A DNA stretch of 64,000 nucleotides from contig NZ_JARZAJ010000011.1 in assembly GCF_029892105.1 (NCBI RefSeq), forward strand, positions 124,001-188,000, written 5' to 3'. Under the pieces are notes generated by a model that worked only from the letters and a program-made list of their open reading frames with translations, made no database searches and was not told where the DNA came from. Below are positions 16,145 to 25,200 of this stretch, piece after piece. Numbering within the stretch: the first letter of the stretch is position 1; the number at the start of each line of letters is the position of its first letter. Made by a program: the position numbers and the translations under genes. This stretch comes from Kitasatospora sp. GP82 (GTDB taxonomy: Bacteria; Actinomycetota; Actinomycetes; Streptomycetales; Streptomycetaceae).

Positions 16145-16654
16145 ATGTCGGACGGCGCGCGCGTCATCGTCGGAGTCAGCGGCTCGTTGAACAGTTTGAC
16201 CGCACTGCATCGTGCGGTCGACGAGGCTCGTGCCCGCCGGGCGGTGCTCGTTCCCGTGCTCGCCTGGACGCCCGTCGGCGGCGAGCGCAACTACCGTGCC
16301 CAGCCTTGTCCGCCGCTTCTCCGCGCCTGGGAGGAGGCTGCCGACGAGCGACTGGAGCGCGCCTTCCGGGACGCCTTCGGCGGCTTCCCCGTCGGCGTCC
16401 GGGTGGAGCCGCTGGTGGTCCGTGGCGAGACCGGACCGATGCTTACCCGAATCGCCGACCGGCCGAACGACCTACTGGTCGTCAGCACCGGACGCCAGGG
16501 CGGCCTGCGTCGCCTCCTGCACGGTTCGGTGAGCCGCTACTGCCTGGCGCATGCCACCTGCCCCGTTGTCGCTGTTCCGCCGTCCACCCTCCACTCCGAC
16601 CTGCGCCGGGTGGCGCACATCGTCGACCTTCGAGAGCTGTCGCACGCCGCCTGA
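16145..16654 (+). CDS. universal stress protein (UspA fold)
   Basis: This 169-aa single-domain protein has the Usp fold: a first strand [15 protein letters not shown], a [16 protein letters not shown] helix-strand unit, and a C-terminal [20 protein letters not shown] strand. In nucleotide-binding Usps the pattern is G-x2-G-x9-G-[ST]. Here the first two glycines align to Ser and Arg, while the final Gly-Ser stays, so ATP binding is doubtful. The ATG at 16145 (AGGG seven nt upstream) is preferred; a GTG seven codons earlier at 16124 is the alternative. Confidence 0.85.
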   Translation: MSDGARVIVGVSGSLNSLTALHRAVDEARARRAVLVPVLAWTPVGGERNYRAQPCPPLLRAWEEAADERLERAFRDAFGGFPVGVRVEPLVVRGETGPMLTRIADRPNDLLVVSTGRQGGLRRLLHGSVSRYCLAHATCPVVAVPPSTLHSDLRRVAHIVDLRELSHAA

Positions 16655-16736
16655 TCGCCGCAGCCGCACGGTTGCGGCAGGCAGGACGCGAACGGACGGA
16701 GCGCCTGCCGCCCCGCTGCCGCTGCCCGTAGCGGTG

Positions 16737-16753
16737 CCTGACATTTTGTCAGG
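16737..16753. promoter_or_regulatory. palindrome CCTGACA-TTT-TGTCAGG (site 1)
   Basis: This perfect 7-bp stem with a 3-nt centre is followed by TCTTTTCC. It may be a weak terminator of the stress-protein gene, but it shares its CTGAC-N5-GTCAG core with the element next to the protease start, which argues for a protein-binding site. Confidence 0.45.
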
Positions 16754-16962
16754 TCTTTTCCTTCGGGGTGCCGATACCACTGACCAGGGGGTCTGTCGGG
16801 CAGGGCGGCGGAGTGGCTGGGCGTGGTTTCCGGGTGGGGAGTGGTAGACCCCTTGTGGACGTGGTGGCGGGTGCGGTGAAATGCCCGTGGCTTGTCGGGT
16901 TGGGCGTCCCCGGAAGTATTCGTGCGTCCGAACCTGGCCACGCGCATTCTGCGGCCGCCCTC

Positions 16963-16977
16963 CTGACGTTGTGTCAG
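16963..16977. promoter_or_regulatory. inverted repeat CTGAC-GTTGT-GTCAG (site 2)
   Basis: This is the second copy of the CTGAC-N5-GTCAG element, 225 bp after the first and immediately before the GAGGGGAT ribosome site of the protease. Binding here would block transcription or translation initiation. Confidence 0.45.
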
Positions 16978-16992
16978 ACAGAGGGGATATGC

Positions 16993-19900
16993 GTGATCAG
17001 TTGGCGTAGGTCTCAGTTGGCGGCGGCTGCCACGGCCACCGCCGCCTTCGTGGTACTGGCCTTCGGGAGCAGCGCGAACGGTGCGCCTCTGCCCGTACCG
17101 GCGGACGCGCTGTCGGTATCCGACAGTGGGTCGCCGGTGCCGGTGATCGTGGTGCTCAAGGACCAGATACCGGATGTGCCTGCGGATTCGGGACATCTGG
17201 GTGACCGGAAGAAGAAGGCCCAGTCCGCACAGGCACCGCTGCTGGCCAGGGTCAGGGCCGGTGGCGGTACCCGCATCAAGAGCTTCGTGGTCGGGAACGC
17301 CTTCTCAGCCACGGTGAGCCCGGCGCTGCGGGCCGCGCTGGTGGCAGACCCGGCCGTGGCCTCGGTGGTGGCGGACGAGCAGGTCGCCGTCGCTCCGCCG
17401 AACCGGGGCACGGCGCCCGGGAGTCCGGTGGACGGCGGTGCGGCGAAGGGCGGTGCCGGATCTGCCGCACCGAACGTGCCGAAGGGCTCGGCCGCGCCGG
17501 GAGCAGGTGGCACGCGGCCGTCGGATGCGATCTGCCCGAGCGACCCGTCGAAGCCGCTGCTCGAGCCGGAGGCGCTCCACTCCACGCACGTGGTGAGTTC
17601 GCCCGGCGCCCCCGGCGCCCGCGACTTCGCCGACGGCAGGGGAGTCAAGGTCGCCTACATCGCGGACGGCATCGACCCGAACAACCCGGACTTCATCCGG
17701 GCGGACGGCTCCCATGCGGTGGTCGACTACCAGGACTTCTCGGGCGAGGGCCCGGACGCGCCGAGCGGGGCCGCCGAGGCGTTCGGCGACGCCTCGGCGA
17801 TGATCGCGCAGGGGCGCCAGGTGTACGACCTGTCGAAGTTCGTCAACCCCACGCACCCGCTGCCGACCGGCTGCAACATCCGGATCGAGGGCATCGCCCC
17901 CGGGGCCTCGCTGGTGGCGCTGAAGGCGGGCGGTGAGACCTTCCCGAACTCGGCGATCCTGCAGTCCATCGACTACGCGGTGTCGGTGGCCCACGTCGAT
18001 GTGCTCAACGAGTCCTTCGGCTCCAACACGGCCCCGGACAGCGGAGTGCACGACACAGTCGCACTCTTCAACGACCAGGCGGTCGCGGCCGGCGTGACGG
18101 TGACGGTCTCCACGGGCGACGCCGGTATCAACGGGACCATCGGCACACCCGCGACCGACCCCAGGGTGATCGCGGCCGGTGCCTCCACCGACTCGCAGCT
18201 CTACCAGCAGACCGGTTACGCCGCCGCGCAGTTCTCCAACGGGACCTGGGCGAACAACACCATCTCCGCGCTCTCCTCCGGCGGGATCACCCAGGCCGGG
18301 CGGACCGTGGACCTGGTCGCGCCGGGCGAGTCGGACTGGGCACTCTGCACGCCGGACCTGACCCGCTTCACCGAGTGCACCAACTTCGCGGGCGGCGCCA
18401 GCCCGATCCAGCCGTTCGGCGGGACCAGCCAGTCCGCGCCGATGACGGCCGGTGCCGCCGCGGTGGTGATCCAGGCGTACCGCGACACGCACAAGGGCGC
18501 CTCGCCGACTCCCGCGCTGGTGAAGACGTTCCTCACCGGTACCGCCCAGGACCTGGGCCTGCCGGCCCAGGAGCAGGGCGCGGGCCTGTTGAACGTCCGC
18601 GCCGCAGTGGAGGCTGCCCGGGGCTACGACCACGGCTCGGGCGCGAAGGACAGCGGGACCGTCCTGGTCACCAACGGCCAGGTGGACATCACCGCACAGC
18701 CCGCATCCACGCACACCGCGGACATCACGGTGACCAACACCGGCAGCACCGCGAGGACGGTGAGCGGCGCGACCCGTACCTTCGCCCCGCTGGCCGACTC
18801 CCGGCAGACCGTCCAGTTGAACTCCGGCACCGACCGGACGTTCAACTACGCGACCAACGGCGCGACCTGGGTGCACCGCGAGGTGAAGTTCGACGTTCCA
18901 CCGGGTGCCGACCGTCTGGCGGCCTCGATCGCCTGGCAGGGTGCGCCGCAGAAGTCCGGCGACCGCACGGTGACCCCGGTGGTCCGGCTGACCCTGCTGG
19001 ACCCGTCCGGGCGGTTCGAGACCAACACCCGTCCCCAGGGCGGCGCGGTGTCGCCCAACTTCGGCCTCGTGGACGTCCCGCATCCGGTCGCCGGCGAGTG
19101 GACGGGAGTCCTCTACACCCCGGCCAGTACCGACGGCTTCACCGGCCCGGTCACCCTGGAGACCGCCACCCAACGCGCGGTACCGGCCGGTGCGGTGAGC
19201 CCTCAGGTGGTCACCCTGGCGCCGGGAGCCAGCCGGACGCTGCACGTCCGGCTCACCACTGCGGCGGCCGGCGGTGACGCCGGACAGTCGATCACCGTGG
19301 CCGGCGACAACGGCCGTACCACCTCGGTGCCCGTGATACTGCGCAGCCTGGTCGAACTCAAGGGCGGCGCGGGCAGCTTCACCGGGGCGATCACCGGCGG
19401 CAACGCCCGGGACGCATCCCCGGCGCAGTCCTTCACCTACGCCTTCGACCTGCCGAAGGGGCAGCGTGACGTCCAGGTCAGGCTGGCCGTCGCCAAGGAC
19501 CCGAAGCTGCTGATGCAGGGTGTGCTGATCAGCCCGAACGGCACACCGGTCGACTCGGAGAGCAACGCGCTGCTGGACGCTCAGGGCCAACTCACCGGTA
19601 CCGGCGCCGCTCTGGCCACCACCGCGCTCTCCCCGGCACCGGGGCGCTGGCGCTTCGTCCTGGTGGTCCTCAACCCGGTCAGCGGTGCGGAGCTCGACCA
19701 GCCGTTCACCGCGACGGTCGGCGTCAACCGGACCGAGGCGCAGGTGGCCGGGCTGCCGCGGAGCGCAAAGACCGTACTGCCCGCCGGTAAGCAGGTCGCG
19801 CTCGACGTCAGCTACCAAAACCTCACGGGCGCGGTGCAGCAGATCTACGCCGACCCGCGCCTCGACGCCCGGGTGGATCTGCCGCTGGTGCCGCAGGGCG

Positions 19901-20499
19901 CGTCCGCGACGGTGTCGCTGCCGCTGGCCAGCAGCGCATCGGTGCCCGCCTTCCTGGTGCCCCCGGACACCGACCGGCTGACCGCGGTGGCGGCCTCCTC
20001 CGTTCCCGCACAGCTGGAGATCGGCGCCACGACCGGTTCGCCCGACGTGTTCGGCGACCTGAAGAAGGCGCAGGGCGGCTCGACGATCTCGGTCGCGAAG
20101 TCGGCCGGCAGCAGCGCTCAGCCGATCGTCCCCGGCTACTGGAGCACGTACGTCCAGCAGATCGGTCCGTTCTCGAACGCGGGGGCACCCTCCGGTACCT
20201 CGACGATCACGGCTACCGCCCACACCCGGGCGTTCGACCCGGCCATCACCTCCACCACCGGCGACCCGTTCGCGGCAGCGGTGAACGCCTCGGCGCCGGC
20301 GGCCACTCCGGTGGCGGTCGAGCCGGGCGAGGTGGGCACCGTGCGGATCTCCCTCACCCCGAGCGGCGCCAAGGGCAGCACCGTCAGCGGTGTCCTGTAC
20401 CTGGTGTCCGCCCCGGGCGGGGTGGCCACGGCCAACAACTCGCTGGGGATCACGGGTTCCATCCTCGCCGCGGTCCCGTACAGCTACACGATCGGCTGA
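16993..20499 (+). CDS. secreted S8-like serine protease with atypical catalytic residues
   Basis: This 1168-aa exported protein has a signal peptide (residues 1 to about 30, ending near SSANGAP), an inhibitor-like propeptide (VIVVLKDQIP to VVADEQVAV, 51-133), a peptidase domain (~215-500) and ~650 residues of beta-sandwich/FnIII-like domains. The nucleophile is clear: Ser479 in GGTSQSAPM, and Asn339 in LNESFG is the oxyanion residue. The subtilisin Asp position is Ala224 followed by Asp225 (YIADGID). The usual HGTH motif is replaced by E262-AFG-D266-A, an Glu-x3-Asp pair like that of sedolisins. The GTG at 16993 was chosen for its GAGGGGAT ribosome site and signal peptide. Large Streptomyces secreted proteases of this kind are known. 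Confidence 0.85.
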   Translation: MISWRRSQLAAAATATAAFVVLAFGSSANGAPLPVPADALSVSDSGSPVPVIVVLKDQIPDVPADSGHLGDRKKKAQSAQAPLLARVRAGGGTRIKSFVVGNAFSATVSPALRAALVADPAVASVVADEQVAVAPPNRGTAPGSPVDGGAAKGGAGSAAPNVPKGSAAPGAGGTRPSDAICPSDPSKPLLEPEALHSTHVVSSPGAPGARDFADGRGVKVAYIADGIDPNNPDFIRADGSHAVVDYQDFSGEGPDAPSGAAEAFGDASAMIAQGRQVYDLSKFVNPTHPLPTGCNIRIEGIAPGASLVALKAGGETFPNSAILQSIDYAVSVAHVDVLNESFGSNTAPDSGVHDTVALFNDQAVAAGVTVTVSTGDAGINGTIGTPATDPRVIAAGASTDSQLYQQTGYAAAQFSNGTWANNTISALSSGGITQAGRTVDLVAPGESDWALCTPDLTRFTECTNFAGGASPIQPFGGTSQSAPMTAGAAAVVIQAYRDTHKGASPTPALVKTFLTGTAQDLGLPAQEQGAGLLNVRAAVEAARGYDHGSGAKDSGTVLVTNGQVDITAQPASTHTADITVTNTGSTARTVSGATRTFAPLADSRQTVQLNSGTDRTFNYATNGATWVHREVKFDVPPGADRLAASIAWQGAPQKSGDRTVTPVVRLTLLDPSGRFETNTRPQGGAVSPNFGLVDVPHPVAGEWTGVLYTPASTDGFTGPVTLETATQRAVPAGAVSPQVVTLAPGASRTLHVRLTTAAAGGDAGQSITVAGDNGRTTSVPVILRSLVELKGGAGSFTGAITGGNARDASPAQSFTYAFDLPKGQRDVQVRLAVAKDPKLLMQGVLISPNGTPVDSESNALLDAQGQLTGTGAALATTALSPAPGRWRFVLVVLNPVSGAELDQPFTATVGVNRTEAQVAGLPRSAKTVLPAGKQVALDVSYQNLTGAVQQIYADPRLDARVDLPLVPQGASATVSLPLASSASVPAFLVPPDTDRLTAVAASSVPAQLEIGATTGSPDVFGDLKKAQGGSTISVAKSAGSSAQPIVPGYWSTYVQQIGPFSNAGAPSGTSTITATAHTRAFDPAITSTTGDPFAAAVNASAPAATPVAVEPGEVGTVRISLTPSGAKGSTVSGVLYLVSAPGGVATANNSLGITGSILAAVPYSYTIG

Positions 20500-20539
20500 G
20501 CTGCGGCGCAGTGCCGTAGCCGAAGCCGGACACCAGAGC

Positions 20540-20574
20540 GCCGAGGCTGCCCCGAACTCCGGGGCAGCCTCGGC
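20540..20574. terminator. bidirectional terminator hairpin
   Basis: A perfect 14-bp stem (20540-20553 with 20561-20574) closes on the 7-nt loop GAACTCC. It sits between the converging protease (ends 20499) and deacetylase (ends 20627) genes. Confidence 0.9.
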
Positions 20575-20626
20575 TGCTGTCCGGGGGCGACGGCCGGCGC
20601 GACGCGTGCCGCAGCGGGTCAGCGGG

Positions 20627-21487
20627 TCAGAGGGTGACGAAGGAGTAGCCCTTGGCCTTGAGGGCGGGCAGCACGGTGCGCAGCGCCTCGACGGTCTGCG
20701 AGCGGTCGCCACCGCCGTCGTGGCAGAGCAGGATGTCGCCCGGCTTGGCGGCCAGCAGCTTCTCGCTGATCTTCCTGGTGCCGGGGCGCGACCAGTCCCT
20801 GGGGTCGACGTCCCAGTCGATGGGGGTCATACCGTACTTGGCGACAGCGGCGAACACGGCGGGGGACCAGTCGCCGCCGGGCGAGCGGAAGAGCTTCGGC
20901 TCGGCTCCTGCGGCGTCCACGACGACGGACTGGGTGTCGGCGATCTGCTGTTGGATCTGTGCCTCGCTGCGCCGCGAGAACGGCTGCGGGTGGGTCATCG
21001 TGTGGTTGGCGAGGGTGTGGCCGTCCGCGGCGATCTGCCGGATGAGGTCCTTGTCGGCATGGGCCTCGATTCCGACCACCGAGAACGTCGCCCGGACGTC
21101 GTACTTGCGCAGCAGCTGAAGGACCTCCGGCGTGTAGCGCCGGCTCGGACCGTCGTCGATGGTCAGTGCGACCGCGTTCGACGGAGCGTTCGGCAGCAGG
21201 TCGTGGACCTTGAAGACGGGCTTGCTGCGCACCGCCACCGGGGAGGCCGACGGGTCGGGCAGGCCTAAGACGCCCGGTGGCTCGGTCGGCGCGGTGGGGG
21301 AGAAGGAGTCGGAGGGGCCCTCCGACGGCGGGGGCGGGGCCGAGGCGGAGCCGGGTGAACTGCTGCAGGCGGTCAGTGTGCCGCCCGCTCCGAACGCCGC
21401 CGCAGCGGCGGCCGTCCAGGCGATCAGACGGCGTCGGGTCACGTCATCGCTCCGGCCGGTCGGGTGCGCCGCTCGCTGCTCTTCCAT
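20627..21487 (-). CDS. polysaccharide deacetylase lipoprotein (NodB domain, CE4)
   Basis: This 286-aa lipoprotein has a twin-arginine-like RRR and lipobox LTAC with Cys41, a Ser/Pro-rich linker to about residue 90, then a full NodB domain. The metal-dependent deacetylase motifs are present: TIDDGP (Asp111-Asp112), the HTMTH pair (His162, His166), RSPGG (Arg201), DWDVDPRDW and a late CHDGGG (His256). It removes acetyl groups from chitin-like or peptidoglycan sugars outside the membrane. The ATG at 21485-21487 follows GGAAGCAG and puts the signal in place. Stands alone. Confidence 0.9.
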   Translation of the reverse strand: MEEQRAAHPTGRSDDVTRRRLIAWTAAAAAAFGAGGTLTACSSSPGSASAPPPPSEGPSDSFSPTAPTEPPGVLGLPDPSASPVAVRSKPVFKVHDLLPNAPSNAVALTIDDGPSRRYTPEVLQLLRKYDVRATFSVVGIEAHADKDLIRQIAADGHTLANHTMTHPQPFSRRSEAQIQQQIADTQSVVVDAAGAEPKLFRSPGGDWSPAVFAAVAKYGMTPIDWDVDPRDWSRPGTRKISEKLLAAKPGDILLCHDGGGDRSQTVEALRTVLPALKAKGYSFVTL

Positions 21488-21604
21488 CTGCTTCCTCTCC
21501 CCCTCGGCGGCTCGTCCGGTCGGTAACCGTGTTCCCCGACGCCACCACCTCAATCGACGCCGATTGCTCCGAGCCGGTTCCGCACGGCCGGTCGCCTTCC
21601 GGCA

Positions 21605-21955
21605 CTATCCACGGCGGCCCTGATTCCGCTGTACTTCGGCGAGTTCGGCGCGGAGTCGGCCACGAGTGCGCATCAGGATCCGGCCGAGCATGTTCTTGCC
21701 CGTCCCGGTTCTCCCGCGACCCCAGTAGTGGCCGGTGGCGGTGTCCTCGACGATCTCTTCGTCGCCGGTGGACAACAGGATGTCGCGGATGTCCGCGTGC
21801 GTACGGAACTTGGCCGCCACCGCAGAGCGCATCACGTCGTCCTTGACCCGGTCCCAGTCCCGCCGCAGCGGTCTGGACGAGTCACGGCCCAGCTCGGCAG
21901 CCCGCAGCGGCGTGCGGGCCCGGCGGATGAGATCGGCATGGCGGGTTCTCGGTTT
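21605..21955 (-). pseudogene. NADAR (YbiA-like) ADP-ribose glycosidase, N-terminally truncated
   Basis: The frame encodes ~117 residues that follow the second two-thirds of E. coli YbiA closely: SSRPLRRDWDRVKDDVMR, then AVAAKFRTHADIRDILLSTG, and the end HYWGRGRTGTGKNMLGRILM. The N-terminal third (the FYS...SEHYFQAQKF region, which holds catalytic residues) is missing. The similarity stops near 21955, and the immunity gene begins to be read only 60 nt further on, so there is no room for it. No good start codon exists inside the homologous part; the internal ATG near 21835 would give a 76-aa stub. Known NADAR proteins remove ADP-ribose from guanine bases. It lies beside an ADP-ribosyltransferase toxin (see findings). 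Confidence 0.7.
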
Positions 21956-22015
21956 CCGCGACGCGCCGGTCAGGTCCGTCGTCCAGGCGGTCGCCCGAGT
22001 CGGCGCGAACCGCTG

Positions 22016-22294
22016 TCACTGCGCGCGAGCTGCTCCCCATGCCTGCTCGAACTCCGTCGAGCTGATCTCTTCGGCGTCGAATTCCGGCTGGGCGGCAATT
22101 TCGCTCACGGGCGGGAATGCGATCTCGGACAGCCCCACGCCGGCCGTTTCGTGGTCCTCGTCGGCCCACTCGCTTCGACCGTCCCGGAAGACCTGGACCT
22201 TCCGGGTTTCATAGCCGTCCTCGCCGAGTTCGCTCAGATAGAGCACCGGCTCGTCGTCAAAATCATGATGCCATGCGACCTTGACGTACCTCAC
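22016..22294 (-). CDS. small immunity protein of the RHS toxin (DUF6881-like)
   Basis: This 92-aa acidic protein begins RYVKVAWHHDFDDEPVLYLSELG and runs on to RKVQVFRDGRSEWA, a pattern I associate with the DUF6881 family of toxin-linked small proteins. The GTG start overlaps the RHS stop by GTGA and has a strong GGGAGGAAC ribosome site, ensuring that the protein is made with the toxin. The most likely role is to bind and neutralise the C-terminal ADP-ribosyltransferase domain encoded just upstream. Confidence 0.72.
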   Translation of the reverse strand: MRYVKVAWHHDFDDEPVLYLSELGEDGYETRKVQVFRDGRSEWADEDHETAGVGLSEIAFPPVSEIAAQPEFDAEEISSTEFEQAWGAARAQ

Positions 22295-25200
22295 GGCTGG
22301 TTCCTCCCGTGCCCCAGGATGCGCCCGGTGAGATCGAGCGATCCACTGTTGGGGATGACGAAGACGCCGGGCCGACCCTCGTTCACCTGGAGCCCGCTCA
22401 CGTCGACCTCGATGTAGTGCGTGAACTTCTGTCCGGCCCATGGTACTCGGAGGAAGGCGGCGGAGAGCTGCCCCTGAGTCTTGGTCCCCGGCTCGATGTC
22501 GGTCAGATACTGCCCGTCCCCGTAGCGCGCGTCCTTCGGATTGTTCGCCTTCAGGGACGGGCGCAGCTCCTGACTGGCGATGATTCCGTCGTGCCCCTCC
22601 TGGTTCGTGTAGTGGTAGAGCGACCTGGGGGCGGGCGGTTCGGTGTGCTCGTGCGGTGAGAGGCCGAGGGGGTCGGTCCAGGTGTGCGGGTTGTGGACGT
22701 AGGTGTCGGGGTTGGGGGCCGGGTCGAGGCCGAGCGGGTCGGGAGTGGTGTAGCGGGCGGTTTCGGGGTCGTAGTAGCGGTTGAGGTTGTAGTGGAGGCG
22801 GGTCTCCGGGTCGAAGTACTGGCCGGGGAAGCGAAGCGGGGTGTAGGTCGTGCTGTCGCTGGGCCAGGTGGTGTGGCCCCAGACGGTGGGGGTGGTGTGC
22901 CAGGCGATGGTTTCGGTGGCGGGGTCGACGAGTTCGACGGGGGTGCCGACCAGGTCGGTGACGATGGCGAAGAAGCGCCGGTCGATCTGGGTCTGGGGTG
23001 TGTCGGCGGTGGCCGGGGTGGTGATGGTCTCGGTCTGGGTGAGGGGGTGGAGGCCGTTGTGGTCCCAGCTGAGGGTGTGCGGCCCCGGGAGATAGGGGGC
23101 GTGGGTGGTCTGTTCGGCGAGGGTGGGGCCGTCCCAGGTGAAGTCGGTCTGCTCCACGACGGTGGCGCCGTCGTCGGCCAGGCGCTGTTTGGCCGTGCGG
23201 CGGCCGAAGGGGTCGTAGAGGTAGCGCCAGCCGGTGCCGTCGGGGGTGGTGACGTGGGCGAGGCGGTCCTCGGCGTCCCAGGTGTAGTACCAGGTGTCTG
23301 GCTTCCTGGAGAGCCGGGTGGCCTGACGGAGCGTGATACGGCCGGCGGCGTCGTACTCGTAGCGGACGCGGCCCGCGGTGGTGAGCTGGGTGCCGGTGTA
23401 GGTGCGGGTGCCGAGGGCTGCCTGGGTGCTGCCGGTGGCGGGCCAGTCGGCGTGGGTGAGGTTGCCGGCCTGGTCGTAGGCGTAGCTCTCGGTCCAGGTG
23501 GTGGCGTGGACGGCGGTGACCCGCCCGGCGGGGTCGAGGTCGAAGCTGCGGGGGCCGGTGAGCTGGTCGTCGACGCCGGTGAGGCTGCTGTCCACGCGGT
23601 AGGTGTAGTCGCGGCGTTGGAGCACCGACTGCCGGGCGTGGAGGGTCTGGCCGGTGAGACGGTTCAGGGTGTCCCAGGTGCTGGCCAGGGTGAGGCGGTC
23701 GCCGAGGGTGCGCCGGTGTTCGCGGCCGAGGGCGTCGTAGGCGAACTCCAGGTTTCCCGCCGGGGTGGCGAGGGCGGTGGGGCGGCCGACCGCGTCGTAG
23801 GCCCAGGTGCTGGTGTGGCCGGTCGGAGTGGTGCGGCTGGTGCGACGGCCGAGGATGTCCCGGGTATGGGTGAGGGCACGGCCGTTGACGGTCTCGGTGA
23901 GCAGATTGCCCAGCGCGTCGACGGTGCGGACCAGGTCCGTGTCGGGGTTGGTCGCGCGGATCAGCTGCCCGGCGGTGTTGTAGGTGTAGGTGGTGACGCG
24001 GCCGTCGGCGTCCTTGGTACTGGTGCGGCCGAGCAGATCGTAGGTGTAGCGGGTGTCCCGGCCGAGCGGGTCGGTGCGGGTGAGGATCCGGCCGTCGGCA
24101 TCCAGCCGGTAGCTGACGTTGCGGCCGTTGAAGTCGCTCTCGCCGACGAGCCGGCCGGCCGCGTCGTAGCTGTAGTTCCAGGTCTGGCCGAGGGCGTTGG
24201 TCACGGCCGCGAGCTGCATATGGGCGTCGTGGGTGAAGGTCGTGCGACTGCCGTCCGGGCCGGTGCGGGCGGCGAGGGTCTCGAAGTGGGTGTACTCGAA
24301 GGTGCTGACCTGGCCGAGTTGATCGGTGTGGGCGAGGAGGTTGCCCTCGCCGTCGTAGGTCCAGGATTCGGTGGCCCCGTCCGGACTCGTGCGCGAGGCC
24401 GGGTGGCCCTCGGTGGTCCAGGTCAGCCGGGTGACGGTGCCCGACTGATCGGTGATGGCGCTGGTGCGGCCGAAGGCGTCCCGCTCGTAGCCGGTGGTGG
24501 CCCCGGTCGGGTCGGTGATCTCGACCGGGAGGCCGGCGGCGTTGCAGCGGACCAGCGTGGTGTGGCCGAGGGCGTCGGTGACGGAGGCCAGGTGGCCGAG
24601 GTCGTCGTAGGAGTAGCGGGTGAGCGCTCCGGTGGGGTCGGTGGAGAGGGTCCGGCGGCCGGTCTCGTCATAGGTGTGGCGCCAGACGGCGCCGCCCGGC
24701 TGGGTGATCACCGCGGGGAGGCTGAGCTCGCCGGCGTAGGAGACGGTGGTCCGTTCGCCGTCCGGGCGGGTGACGGATATCAGGTCGCCGGCGCCGTCGT
24801 ACTCGTAGCGGGTGGTGCGGCCGAGCGGGTCGGTCTCGGCCAACAGGCGGTCGTACTCGTCACGTTCGAAGCGGATGGTGTTCCCGAGCGGGTCGGTCTG
24901 GGCGGTGATCTGCGCGTGTTCGTTGACGTGGTAGCGGGTGGTGTGCCCCAGCGCGTTGGTCTCGGAGTGGACCTTGATTCCGGTGACCGGGTCCGGCTCG
25001 CCGTAGGTGAAGTGGAAGCGGAGAGTGCCGTCGGCGCCGCCTTCGTCGACGACCCGGTCGAACTGGTCGTACCGGTAGACGTAGTGGCTGTCGTTGCGGT
25101 CGGTCCAGGACAGGATCCGGCCGGTGGCGTCGTTGGCGAAGCGCATCGGCCTGCCGGAGGAGTTGTACACCGAGGTCAGATGGCCGTCGGTGTAGCCGTA

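Larger units (their letters stand above)
16655..16992. other. 338-nt intergenic region before the secreted protease
   Basis: No ORF I can support. It contains two copies of the same inverted repeat, CTGAC-N5-GTCAG, at 16738-16752 and 16963-16977, listed separately. The second ends 15 nt before the protease start codon. Confidence 0.55.

Noticed and set aside
17305..20712. 1135-codon minus-strand open frame opposite the protease
   Set aside because: It is a mirror of the protease and runs through the terminator hairpin at 20540-20574.
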